Assembly: GCA_016744415.1 (NCBI GenBank) | Contig: JADGEL010000001.1 | Span: 248,001 to 312,000 of the forward strand | From: Flavobacteriaceae bacterium | GTDB taxonomy: Bacteria > Bacteroidota > Bacteroidia > Flavobacteriales > Flavobacteriaceae | Length of the DNA: 64,000 nt | Direction: 5' to 3' | Part shown: positions 18,314-26,037 of the stretch, piece after piece | Layout: each line of letters opens with the position of its first letter | How positions within the stretch are numbered: the first letter of the stretch is position 1 | The notes under the pieces: model-generated | Databases searched by the model: none | What the model was told of the DNA's origin: nothing | Seen by the model: the letters and a program-made list of their open reading frames with translations, nothing else | Translations under genes and position numbers: made by a program

Positions 18314-18769
18314 ATGAACACATTAAGTTACAAAACAGTATCGGCAAACAAAGCTACCGTAAACAAAGAGTGGTTGGTTGTTGATGCGGACGGACAAACA
18401 TTGGGTCGTTTTGCTTCTAAAGTAGCAATGCTAATTAGAGGTAAGTACAAACCTAACTACACTCCACACGTGGATTGTGGTGACAACGTTGTAGTAATCA
18501 ACGCTGACAAAATTCAATTATCTGGTAAAAAATGGACTGATAAATCTTATATCCGTCACACAGGTTATCCAGGAGGTCAAAGATCTTTAACTGCAACAGA
18601 AATGTTTCAAAAAGACCCAACACGTCTTGTTGAAAAAGCAGTAAAAGGAATGTTACCTAAAAACAAATTAGGTAGTGCATTGTACAGAAACTTGTACGTT
18701 TATGCAGGGTCTGAGCACGATCAAGTAGCTCAACAACCAAAATCAATTAACCTTAACGATCTTAGATAA
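18314..18769 (+). CDS. rplM: 50S ribosomal protein L13
   Basis: 151 residues of L13: EWLVVDADGQTLGRFASKVA near the start, GDNVVVINADKIQLSGKKW, and RTGYPGG-type and VEKAVKGMLPKNKLG blocks that bind 23S rRNA. Length and sequence match the Bacteroidota form. It leads the rplM-rpsI pair, with the rpsI start two bases after its stop, behind a strong promoter. Confidence 0.98.
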   Translation: MNTLSYKTVSANKATVNKEWLVVDADGQTLGRFASKVAMLIRGKYKPNYTPHVDCGDNVVVINADKIQLSGKKWTDKSYIRHTGYPGGQRSLTATEMFQKDPTRLVEKAVKGMLPKNKLGSALYRNLYVYAGSEHDQVAQQPKSINLNDLR

Positions 18770-18771
18770 GC

Positions 18772-19176
18772 ATGGAAATTATACATAAAATAGGAAGAAG
18801 AAAAACAGCTGTTGCCCGTATCTATCTTTCGGAAGGAAAAGGAAATATTGTTGTAAAAAACAGAAAGTCAAGCACCTATAAAGAGTTGAATGACTATTTT
18901 ACGACTGCAACTTTACAATATAAAGTAAACCAACCATTAATGTTAACCGATAACGAGAAATCTTATGATATCAAAGTAGCTGTTTTTGGAGGTGGTATTA
19001 CTGGTCAAGCAGAAGCTATTCGTTTAGCAATTTCTAGAGCATTATGTGAGATTAATGAAGAGCACAGATTGGTATTAAAACCAGAAGGCTTATTAACTAG
19101 AGATCCAAGAATGGTTGAGCGTAAGAAATTCGGTCAGAAGAAAGCTCGTAAGAAATTTCAATTCTCGAAACGTTAA
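18772..19176 (+). CDS. rpsI: 30S ribosomal protein S9
   Basis: 134 residues with the S9 hallmarks IGRRKTAVARIYL, GGGITGQAEAIRLAISRAL and the C-terminal GLLTRDPRMVERKKFGQKKARKKFQFSKR tail that reaches the P-site tRNA. It is about six residues longer than the common 128-residue flavobacterial S9, the extra residues being in the loop VKNRKSSTYKELNDYF. It follows rplM by two bases and is clearly co-transcribed. Confidence 0.98.
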   Translation: MEIIHKIGRRKTAVARIYLSEGKGNIVVKNRKSSTYKELNDYFTTATLQYKVNQPLMLTDNEKSYDIKVAVFGGGITGQAEAIRLAISRALCEINEEHRLVLKPEGLLTRDPRMVERKKFGQKKARKKFQFSKR

Positions 19177-19321
19177 TATCAGTTTGCTGGAGATTCTTCA
19201 GCAACTGTTTTACAAAATAAAAATTAAATTTAATGTTGTTAATGTTTAGCATCTAAATAATTAAGACTGATTATATCGCTACTTAATTATTGCTATCACA
19301 ACGAACGTAAACAAAAATAAA

Positions 19322-20101
19322 ATGGCAAACATCGAAATTAAAGAATTATTAGACGCGGGTGTACACTTTGGACACTTGACAAGAAAATGGAATCCAAACA
19401 TGGCTCCGTATATTTATACAGAGCGTAACGGAGTTCATATTATTGACCTTTACAAAACAGCTGCAAAATTAGAAGAGGCTGCAGTTGCATTAGGTAAAAT
19501 TGCTGCATCAGGAAGAAAAATTCTTTTTGTTGCAACAAAGAAACAAGCAAAAGACATCGTAGCTGATAAAGCTGCTGCTGTAAACATGCCTTACATTACT
19601 GAAAGATGGCCTGGGGGAATGTTGACAAACTTTGCTACTATCAGAAAAGCGGTTAAGAAAATGGCTCAAATTGATAGAATGAAGTTAGATGGATCTTTTG
19701 ATGCACTTTCTAAAAGAGAAAAATTACAAATCAATCGTCAACGTGCTAAATTAGAAAAGAATTTAGGTTCTATTTCTGATATGACACGCTTACCTGGAGC
19801 AATTTTTATTGTGGATATTAAAAAAGAGCACATTGCTGTTGCAGAAGCTCAAAAATTAAATATCCCAATTTTTGCAATGGTTGATACAAATTCTGACCCA
19901 AGAGCGGTTGACTTTGTTGTACCAGCAAATGATGATGCTTCAAAATCTATTGATAAAGTTTTATCTCATATTTCTGAATCAATCTCTGAAGGATTAGCTT
20001 CTAGAAAATCTAATAAAGATAAGGTAGTTGCTGCAAAAGCAGAATCAGCTAAAGAGGCTCCGACTAAAGAAGCTCCAGCTAAAAAAGAAGTAAAAGCATA
20101 A
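19322..20101 (+). CDS. rpsB: 30S ribosomal protein S2
   Basis: 259 residues starting ANIEIKELLDAGVHFGHLTRKWNP, the S2 signature, with RWPGGMLTNF and the second S2 block PIFAMVDTNSDPRAVDFVVPANDD. The last 30 residues are an Ala/Lys/Glu-rich tail (AKEAPTKEAPAKKEVKA), a typical Bacteroidota extension. A 145-base spacer separates it from rpsI, and a long hairpin separates it from tsf. Confidence 0.98.
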   Translation: MANIEIKELLDAGVHFGHLTRKWNPNMAPYIYTERNGVHIIDLYKTAAKLEEAAVALGKIAASGRKILFVATKKQAKDIVADKAAAVNMPYITERWPGGMLTNFATIRKAVKKMAQIDRMKLDGSFDALSKREKLQINRQRAKLEKNLGSISDMTRLPGAIFIVDIKKEHIAVAEAQKLNIPIFAMVDTNSDPRAVDFVVPANDDASKSIDKVLSHISESISEGLASRKSNKDKVVAAKAESAKEAPTKEAPAKKEVKA

Positions 20102-20117
20102 TTAATAATTTTAGGAA

Positions 20118-20176
20118 AAACTATCTAAAAGGATTGTCATTCTGAGCTTGTCAAAGAGTCTCTTTTTAGATAGTTT
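20118..20176. repeat. Hairpin with a REP-like core between rpsB and tsf
   Basis: A 13-bp perfect stem (AAACTATCTAAAA at 20118-20130, its complement at 20164-20176) encloses a 33-base loop. The loop holds TCATTCTGAGCTTGTC, a sequence I recognise from widespread intergenic repeats of Bacteroidota. It lies between two co-oriented translation genes, where it may attenuate read-through or set mRNA ends. Recognition of the core is from memory, not from a search. Confidence 0.6.
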
Positions 20177-20203
20177 ATTTCTACACAAATAAAGAATAAA
20201 CAA

Positions 20204-21169
20204 ATGGCAAATATTACTGCTGCAGACGTAAAAAGACTTCGCACTTCCACAGGTGCTGGAATGATGGATTGTAAAAACGCATTGGTTGAAGCTGAAGGCG
20301 ATTTTGACAAAGCAATTGATATTCTACGTAAAAAAGGACAAAAAGTTGCTGCAAAAAGAGCTGACAGAGAATCTACTGAAGGTGTTGCTATTGCAAAAAT
20401 AAATGATGATAACACACAAGGTGTTGCAATTGTTTTAGCATGTGAAACTGACTTTGTTGGTAAGAATGATAGTTTTAAAGCATTGGCAAATCAATTTGCT
20501 GATATCGCAATGAACTTTGACAACAAAGAAGATTTCTTAGCTGCTGATTTCGGAGGAATGACAGTTGCTGAAAAATTAGTTGAGCAAACAGGTGTGATTG
20601 GTGAAAAATTAGATATTACAGCATTTGAAAAAATTGCTGCTCCTTTTGTAGGATCTTATATTCACGGTAACAAAATTGCTTCTATGATTGGTTTAACATC
20701 TGCCGTTGATAAAGCTGATGTGTTGACTAAAGATTTAGCAATGCAAGCTGCATCAATGGGAGCAACTACATTATCTTACAAAGATTTTGATTCAGCATTT
20801 GTTGCTTCAGAAACTGAAGCTAGAATCGCAGTGATTGAAAAAGAAAATATTGAATTAGGCCGTTTAGGGAAAACTCTTAAAAACGTACCTCAATATATTT
20901 CTATGTCTCAATTGACGGAAGACGTTTTAGCAAAAGCTACTGAAGATGCAAAAGCAGAATTAAAAGCTGAAGGGAAACCAGAGCAAATTTGGGATCGTAT
21001 TTTACCTGGTAAATTAGAGCGTTTTATTTCTGATAATACAACCTTAGATTTAGAACAATGTTTACTAGACCAAGAATTTATTAAAGATGCAAAAAAGAGT
21101 GTTGCTGATTATGTAAAGTCTTATGGCGATGTTGAAGTTGCAGATTTTAAAACTGTTGCTTTAGGATAA
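20204..21169 (+). CDS. tsf: Translation elongation factor Ts
   Basis: 321 residues beginning ITAADVKRLRTSTGAGMMDCKNALVEAEGDFDKAIDILR, the UBA-like N-terminal domain and first EF-Ts signature, followed by RKKGQKVAAKRADRESTEG and the duplicated core domain with CETDFVGKND, which contacts EF-Tu. It catalyses GDP/GTP exchange on EF-Tu. Length is normal for Bacteroidota (about 320). In many bacteria pyrH and frr follow directly; here they lie 9.7 kb away beyond an amino-sugar block. Confidence 0.98.
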   Translation: MANITAADVKRLRTSTGAGMMDCKNALVEAEGDFDKAIDILRKKGQKVAAKRADRESTEGVAIAKINDDNTQGVAIVLACETDFVGKNDSFKALANQFADIAMNFDNKEDFLAADFGGMTVAEKLVEQTGVIGEKLDITAFEKIAAPFVGSYIHGNKIASMIGLTSAVDKADVLTKDLAMQAASMGATTLSYKDFDSAFVASETEARIAVIEKENIELGRLGKTLKNVPQYISMSQLTEDVLAKATEDAKAELKAEGKPEQIWDRILPGKLERFISDNTTLDLEQCLLDQEFIKDAKKSVADYVKSYGDVEVADFKTVALG

Positions 21170-21204
21170 AAATAGAATTTTTGATACAAAAATTTCTGTT
21201 TTTA

Positions 21205-21230
21205 GATTCCCGTTTTCACGGGAATGACAG
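21205..21230 (+). repeat. REP-like palindrome, copy 1
   Basis: ATTCCCGT-TTTC-ACGGGAAT (21206-21225) is a perfect 8-bp inverted repeat followed by GACAG. It shares GATTCCCG and CGGGAA-GACA with the copy at 21435. Confidence 0.65.
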
Positions 21231-21246
21231 CAAAGAACATATATTT

Positions 21247-21281
21247 AAAACTCCCGATAACATTGTTATCGGGAGTTTTTT
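21247..21281 (+). terminator. Intrinsic terminator after tsf
   Basis: A perfect 15-bp stem (ACTCCCGATAAC arm at 21247-21261, complement at 21265-21279) with a 3-base loop and a run of T. It lies 78 bases beyond the tsf stop, after a REP-like element, and closes the ribosomal-protein cluster. Confidence 0.85.
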
Positions 21282-21434
21282 GTTTGAAATATTTTATCAT
21301 CAACCTTTGCGAACAAAATGAAGTAATCGCTTTATTCTAGTTTCTTTCAAAGAGGTTATACTTCCCTCGTAAATACATGAAAGCTAATAGTTGTCTTTCC
21401 TATGAAAATGAAAATCTAAATAAGGTAAATAATG

Positions 21435-21460
21435 GATTCCCGCGTATGCGGGAAAGACAA
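21435..21460 (+). repeat. REP-like palindrome, copy 2
   Basis: TTCCCGC-GTAT-GCGGGAA (21437-21454) is a perfect 7-bp inverted repeat preceded by GGA and followed by AGACAAG. It has the same orientation as copy 1 and ends next to the stop of the acyltransferase gene at 21462. Confidence 0.65.
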
Positions 21461-21461
21461 G

Positions 21462-22562
21462 TTATATCTTAATAAAAATCTTATTCTTATAAAGTATATA
21501 AGTCAAAAACCAAAAAAAGATAATATGTGAAACTGCAAAGAAAAGTGAACCATTCATATTTCCAAAAATTGGAACTAATATTTCTGAGTAATAATAGTTT
21601 AATACCGTTACTGATTCACCATCAGTATTTGTGGTTTTTACCAAGCGCATCATTCTACCAAAAACTCCCGCAAACATAAAAATGAATAAAGGGTTTGTAC
21701 CAAAATGTATAAAAGGCATAAATATTTTTTTGATGTTCTTCATATCTATCAACCATAAAAGGAATGCCAGAAATAGCATTGCCAATCCACCTGTATAAAC
21801 CACATACGAACTCGACCAAATTGGTTTATTAATTGGATACACTAAATCCCAAAGCAATCCGATAATCACTAAAATGATTCCTGTAAAAATCAACTTTTTA
21901 ACTGCTACAGAAACACCACCCGACTTCTCAATAATGCGTCCAGTAAAATATCCTAGTAAAACGGTCGCTACTGATGGAATAGAAGATAGCAATCCTTCTG
22001 GGTCAAATGGAACTCCAAAGCCACCGTAGATATGATTTTTACCGAATAGTAACACATCTACTTGTCCTACAATATTTCCTTCTAAACTATAAACGTCACC
22101 TGACCCTCCAAAATATATGAGTGCCCAATACCCTATAAGTAGAGCAACAAAAATATAGGTCAACTTTTTATAATCAAACTTCATACAAAGTAGTGCTGCA
22201 ATTCCATATGCAATTGCGATACGCTGTAAAACTCCATAAATTCTTAGTTTTTCAAAATAAAAATAAGGTAAGGCATTTAAAAAGAGTCCTAATAAAAAGA
22301 TGATTGCGACGCGTTTGAATACTTTTTTTAATCCCGATGTTGTGATGCCTCCTCCATATTTTTTAAAGGAATACCACATTGAAGTCCCAACAATAAATAA
22401 GAAAAATGGGAAAACTAAATCTGTAGGTGTAGCACCATTCCATTTGGCATGACGCAAAGGCGGATAGACATAATTCCAGCTTCCTGGAGTGTTTACCATA
22501 ATCATTAAGGCGATGGTTAACCCTCTTAAAACGTCTAGGGCTACTAATCTTTGTGCTGCCAT
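21462..22562 (-). CDS. NagX/HGSNAT-like membrane acyltransferase (DUF5009 type)
   Basis: A 366-residue integral-membrane protein opening RLVALDVLRGLTIALMIMVNTPGSW, with a run of about ten hydrophobic helices and TDLVFPFFLFIVGTSM, the pattern of the heparan-alpha-glucosaminide N-acetyltransferase-like family (DUF5009/NagX). Members are thought to transfer an acyl group across the membrane to an amino sugar. It starts three bases after the NagP-like transporter gene stop, so the two form a transcription unit, which supports a role in amino-sugar use. The exact reaction of bacterial NagX is not settled. Confidence 0.82.
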   Translation of the reverse strand: MAAQRLVALDVLRGLTIALMIMVNTPGSWNYVYPPLRHAKWNGATPTDLVFPFFLFIVGTSMWYSFKKYGGGITTSGLKKVFKRVAIIFLLGLFLNALPYFYFEKLRIYGVLQRIAIAYGIAALLCMKFDYKKLTYIFVALLIGYWALIYFGGSGDVYSLEGNIVGQVDVLLFGKNHIYGGFGVPFDPEGLLSSIPSVATVLLGYFTGRIIEKSGGVSVAVKKLIFTGIILVIIGLLWDLVYPINKPIWSSSYVVYTGGLAMLFLAFLLWLIDMKNIKKIFMPFIHFGTNPLFIFMFAGVFGRMMRLVKTTNTDGESVTVLNYYYSEILVPIFGNMNGSLFFAVSHIIFFWFLTYILYKNKIFIKI

Positions 22563-22565
22563 TAT

Positions 22566-23882
22566 TTATTTTTTTAAACCAACTTTATGACCTGCTATTG
22601 CATAGTATAAAATAAAAATATAACACGGGAATAATATCCAATAACTTGAAGTTGAAGCATCGGCTGATGCTGTAACTTCTGCAACACCATCAGCAATTAA
22701 CTGTGCTTTTTTACTATCAACCAATCTACCATAAAGTGGCGTTAAAATTGCCCCACCTGATATTGCCATAATCAATAATGCCGAAGCTGTTTTAGTGAAT
22801 TTACCCAATCCTTTTAATGTCAAAGGCCATATTGCTGGCCATACTAAAGCGTTTGCAATTCCTAATGCGGCAACAAATAATACAGAAGTAAATCCTGAAG
22901 TAAAAATAATACAGGTCGTAAATACAATTCCTAAAACTGCACTTATTTTTAAAGCTAAATCTTGTTTTAAATATTTGGGGATCAATACCACCCCTAGTGC
23001 GTAGGTAGCAACCATTGCCATTAAGGTAAACATGGTAAAGAATTTAGCATCGGCTGTTGGGATCCCTAATGAGATTCCGTAAGCAATAATTGTATCACCA
23101 GCAATAACCTCTGCCCCTACATATAAAAATAATGCTAATACACCCAACCATAAATGTGGGAATTGAAAAATACTTGTTTTTGCAGTTTCTCCATCTTTAG
23201 ACTCTTCTATTGGTTCTGCCTCAACATGTGGTAATGGTGCTTTTCTAATCAACAACCCTAGAATAATTAACACAATAGCCATTACGATGTAGGGCGTTAT
23301 TACACTATCTGCCATACCATCTAGCATTGTGTTTTTTTCTTCTACCGAAACTGTTTTTAATTTTTCTTTTACTTCATCAATTCCTGTTAATAAAAGTCCA
23401 GCAAAAATTAATGAGCCTAAAGCTCCAGCCACTTTGTTTGCAATTCCCATAATGGCAATTCTTTTGGCAGCACTTTCGATAGGTCCTAATATTGTTATGT
23501 ATGGATTTGATGCTGTTTGCAATAATGTCATTCCCATACCTTGAATAAAAATTGCTACTAAAAACAACCAATAAGTTCTGGCATTTGCAGCAGGAATAAA
23601 TATCAGAGCTCCAATAGCCATAACAATTAAACCAAGTGACATCCCTTTTCTATATCCAATTTTATTGATGACATAAGATGCAGGTAAAGCCATGACCACA
23701 AAAGAAATATAAGATGCCGAAGCTACTAAATAAGATTGTGCATCGGTTAATTCATTGATAGTTTTCATAAACGGAATTAAGGCTCCGTTAATCCAAGTAA
23801 CAAATCCGAAAATGAAAAATAGTCCAGCAATAATTGCTATCGGAATAAAAGTGTTTTTTGATTGATTAGAAAAATTACTCAT
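22566..23882 (-). CDS. FucP/NagP-type sugar MFS transporter
   Basis: A 438-residue, 12-helix major-facilitator protein of the FHS (fucose/glucose/galactose) family: GLFFIFGFVTWINGALIPF at helix 1, GYRKGM between helices 2 and 3, and GMTLLQTASNPYITILGP, a strongly conserved FHS signature. The central loop (residues 225-245, VEAEPIEESKDGETAK) is acidic. Close company with a NagX-like protein, a NagB fusion and a GH20 enzyme points to N-acetylglucosamine as the substrate, as for NagP. This is inferred from context, since FHS transporters differ little in the visible motifs. Confidence 0.87.
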   Translation of the reverse strand: MSNFSNQSKNTFIPIAIIAGLFFIFGFVTWINGALIPFMKTINELTDAQSYLVASASYISFVVMALPASYVINKIGYRKGMSLGLIVMAIGALIFIPAANARTYWLFLVAIFIQGMGMTLLQTASNPYITILGPIESAAKRIAIMGIANKVAGALGSLIFAGLLLTGIDEVKEKLKTVSVEEKNTMLDGMADSVITPYIVMAIVLIILGLLIRKAPLPHVEAEPIEESKDGETAKTSIFQFPHLWLGVLALFLYVGAEVIAGDTIIAYGISLGIPTADAKFFTMFTLMAMVATYALGVVLIPKYLKQDLALKISAVLGIVFTTCIIFTSGFTSVLFVAALGIANALVWPAIWPLTLKGLGKFTKTASALLIMAISGGAILTPLYGRLVDSKKAQLIADGVAEVTASADASTSSYWILFPCYIFILYYAIAGHKVGLKK

Positions 23883-24052
23883 CTATAATATTGTTAAAAG
23901 TTTAAAATAATAAATTATTATGCCATAATTAATTGCAATAATTTGCAGTTAAAAGTAGCCTTTTTATTTCTATAAAAAAACATATATCTGCAAACAACTC
24001 TTTTTTATAGTTAAATAGCATTTATAAAAAAATTAAATTGAAATTTAAGTGA

Positions 24053-24769
24053 CTACTGTCCCTGAGTTTTTAAAATTTTTTCTTTAGCAAACTGAAGGTA
24101 GTTACGCCCAATCGGGATTCTTCTATTTGCAATCATAACAGAGTTGCCTTCAATAAATTCTATTTTATTGATAGCAATAGCAAAAGAGCGATGAATCCTT
24201 ATGAAGTTAGTATCAGGTAATTCTTCAGAAATACTGGTCATAGATTTATGCACCAAATAATCGCCCAACGTTGTCATTACCTTAATATAATCTTTTAAAC
24301 TTTCGATAAACAGGATGTCATTCAGTTTAATTTTCATCATTTTTTTATCGACTTTTAAAAATATAAAAGGCTCTTCTTGTAAAGTTATATCATCAGCCCC
24401 TCCTCTTTCTAATTGAATGCGGCTAGACAATTTATTAATTGTTTTTAAAAAACGTCCAAACGGAATTGGTTTAACCAGATAATCTAATACATCTAAATCA
24501 AAACTATCAACAGCAAACTCGCGGTATGCAGTTGTAATAATTACATGTGGCCTATTGGTAAGAGTTCTTAAAAAATCCAAGCCATTCATTTTTGGCATGT
24601 TAATATCTAAAAAGAGTACGTCAATTACATCTTCTTTCATCAAAGGCAAAGCATCTAATGGCGAGTTGAATGTTGCAGCCAATTCTATTTCTGGCACTTC
24701 GTTTAAATGTGCTTCAATCACTTTAATGGCCAAAGGTTCATCATCAATTATAATACATTTAATCTTCAT
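24053..24769 (-). CDS. LytTR-family response regulator
   Basis: 238 residues: a receiver domain at 1-115 (acidic pocket D9-D10, phospho-acceptor Asp 55 in FLDINMP, then TTAYREFAVDSF and the Lys in LVKP), followed by a LytTR DNA-binding domain at about 140-235 (IFLKVDKKMMKIKLNDILFIESLKDYIKV...FIRIHRSFAIAINKI...IPIGRNY). The start overlaps the kinase reading frame by 11 bases, so the two are one unit. It lies between the nagP-nagX pair and the divergent nagB/GH20 pair, so local control of amino-sugar genes is plausible but unproven. LytTR proteins bind paired direct repeats. Confidence 0.95.
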   Translation of the reverse strand: MKIKCIIIDDEPLAIKVIEAHLNEVPEIELAATFNSPLDALPLMKEDVIDVLFLDINMPKMNGLDFLRTLTNRPHVIITTAYREFAVDSFDLDVLDYLVKPIPFGRFLKTINKLSSRIQLERGGADDITLQEEPFIFLKVDKKMMKIKLNDILFIESLKDYIKVMTTLGDYLVHKSMTSISEELPDTNFIRIHRSFAIAINKIEFIEGNSVMIANRRIPIGRNYLQFAKEKILKTQGQ

Positions 24770-25403
24770 TAATTGGGATTTTTAGAAACACTTTATAAAT
24801 ATTATTGTTTGTATTTATAGTCAAGGTAAAATTAATATTATAAAGTAATTCCAAACGCCTTCTCACATTTTTATTTCCGATACCCTGTTTTATTTCATTA
24901 TTTAAAGCCTCCTCAAAAGTATTAGTTACAGTAAATTCTAGGAATTTATCATCTATATTATTGAATTCGATTTCAATTTTTACATCATTATTTTTTTTTA
25001 TCCCGTGTTTAAAACAGTTTTCTATAAAAGGCAAAAATAATAATGGCGGAACCGAAATAGCACTAATATCTCCTGTGATATTTAAGTTAGAATTTATATC
25101 CTCTCCAAATCGCAATCGTTCTAAATCAATATAATTATTGATATAATTAATAGCTGTAAGTAAACACACTTTAGACTCTTTTACATCATACAAAACATAT
25201 TGCATGATATCAGATAATTTTAAAATCACACTTGGTGTTGCATCTGATTTTTCTAAAGCTAGAGCGTATAAATTATTTAAAGTATTAAAGAAAAAATGTG
25301 GTTGGATTTGCGATTTTAAAAATTCTAATTCTGTACTCAATTGTAGTTCCTGAATTTTCTTAACGCGTTCCATTTCGTAAATCCAATCGAATCCTAACTT
25401 CAA
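24759..25403 (-). pseudogene. LytS-type sensor histidine kinase, catalytic part (frameshifted from its membrane part)
   Basis: About 200-214 residues of a His_kinase/HATPase pair: ELEFLKSQIQPHFFFNTLNNLYAL with the phospho-accepting His in QPHFF (canonical form PHFLFN), then LPFIENCFKHGIKKN (N box) and GIGNKNVRRRLELLY (G box). The longest frame begins at a TTG (25403), and the first ATG is at 25373. Neither is a convincing start, because the upstream segment (KLGFDWIYEMERVKKIQEL) is the coiled linker that normally continues from the last membrane helix. Removing one base near 25404 would join it in frame to the membrane part at 25360-25815. It ends inside the start of the LytTR gene. Confidence 0.8.
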
Positions 25404-25815
25404 GGCAGTTTGCTAAAGCAATCACATACAACTCACCAATAGTAACTGCTAAAATATGATTAAATGTAAATGCTTGCTGGCTGCTTTCTGCCTCTGGCCA
25501 GATTTCTTTGGTAACTAAAAGATAGTTTAACCCAGTCCTAACAAGATATAAAACGGCCAAGGATATAATTATAAAAAACACATATTGTTTGTATTTCTTT
25601 TTCAATACAAACTTTGGTATCAGCACATAAATATGAAAATACACAATAAGGATGTGTAGCGGAAACTCAACCAAATTCGATTTTAACGAATACCAATAGT
25701 TATCAAAATAAGAACCCCAACGGATTACATTAAAGGTAAAATAACTCAACCAAAATATAACATGATAATTTCTTGGGATTACGCTACTTGTATTTTCTAT
25801 CCAATTTGTTTTCAA
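25360..25815 (-). pseudogene. LytS-type sensor histidine kinase, membrane part (frameshifted)
   Basis: 151 residues with four hydrophobic helices (YHVIFWLSYFTFNVIRW, VEFPLHILIVYFHIYVLIP, YVFFIIISLAVLYLV and HILAVTIGELYVIALANCL), the usual membrane module of flavobacterial LytS-like kinases. After LANCL the frame runs into a short unrelated tail (EVRIRLDLRNGTR) and stops, while the other frame gives KLGFDWIYEMERVKK, the expected linker. A single extra base at about 25402-25406 explains the break. Alone, this piece has no kinase domain. Whether the shift is real or a base-call error cannot be decided from the sequence. Confidence 0.8.
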
Positions 25816-26037
25816 AAAACGAAGCTATTTCCTTTTTACTTATAATTAATTTAAGTCGAAAATTATTGCTTTTTTTTATCCTACACAAACAAATTGACAG
25901 CATATTCTTTAACTTTTAAGGATTAAAATCGTTTATATTAAAAAAACTGCTTTCCATTGTTTTAATTCTGTTGTTTATAGATTTAATTTCTAACAGCAAT
26001 GATTTCAAACTAGTTTTACCTAGTAAATTTCTGCAAA

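Noticed and set aside
25395-25410. Programmed frameshift in the sensor kinase
   Set aside because: No stop codon or slippery run at the junction that would drive a +1 shift; an insertion or base-call error is simpler.
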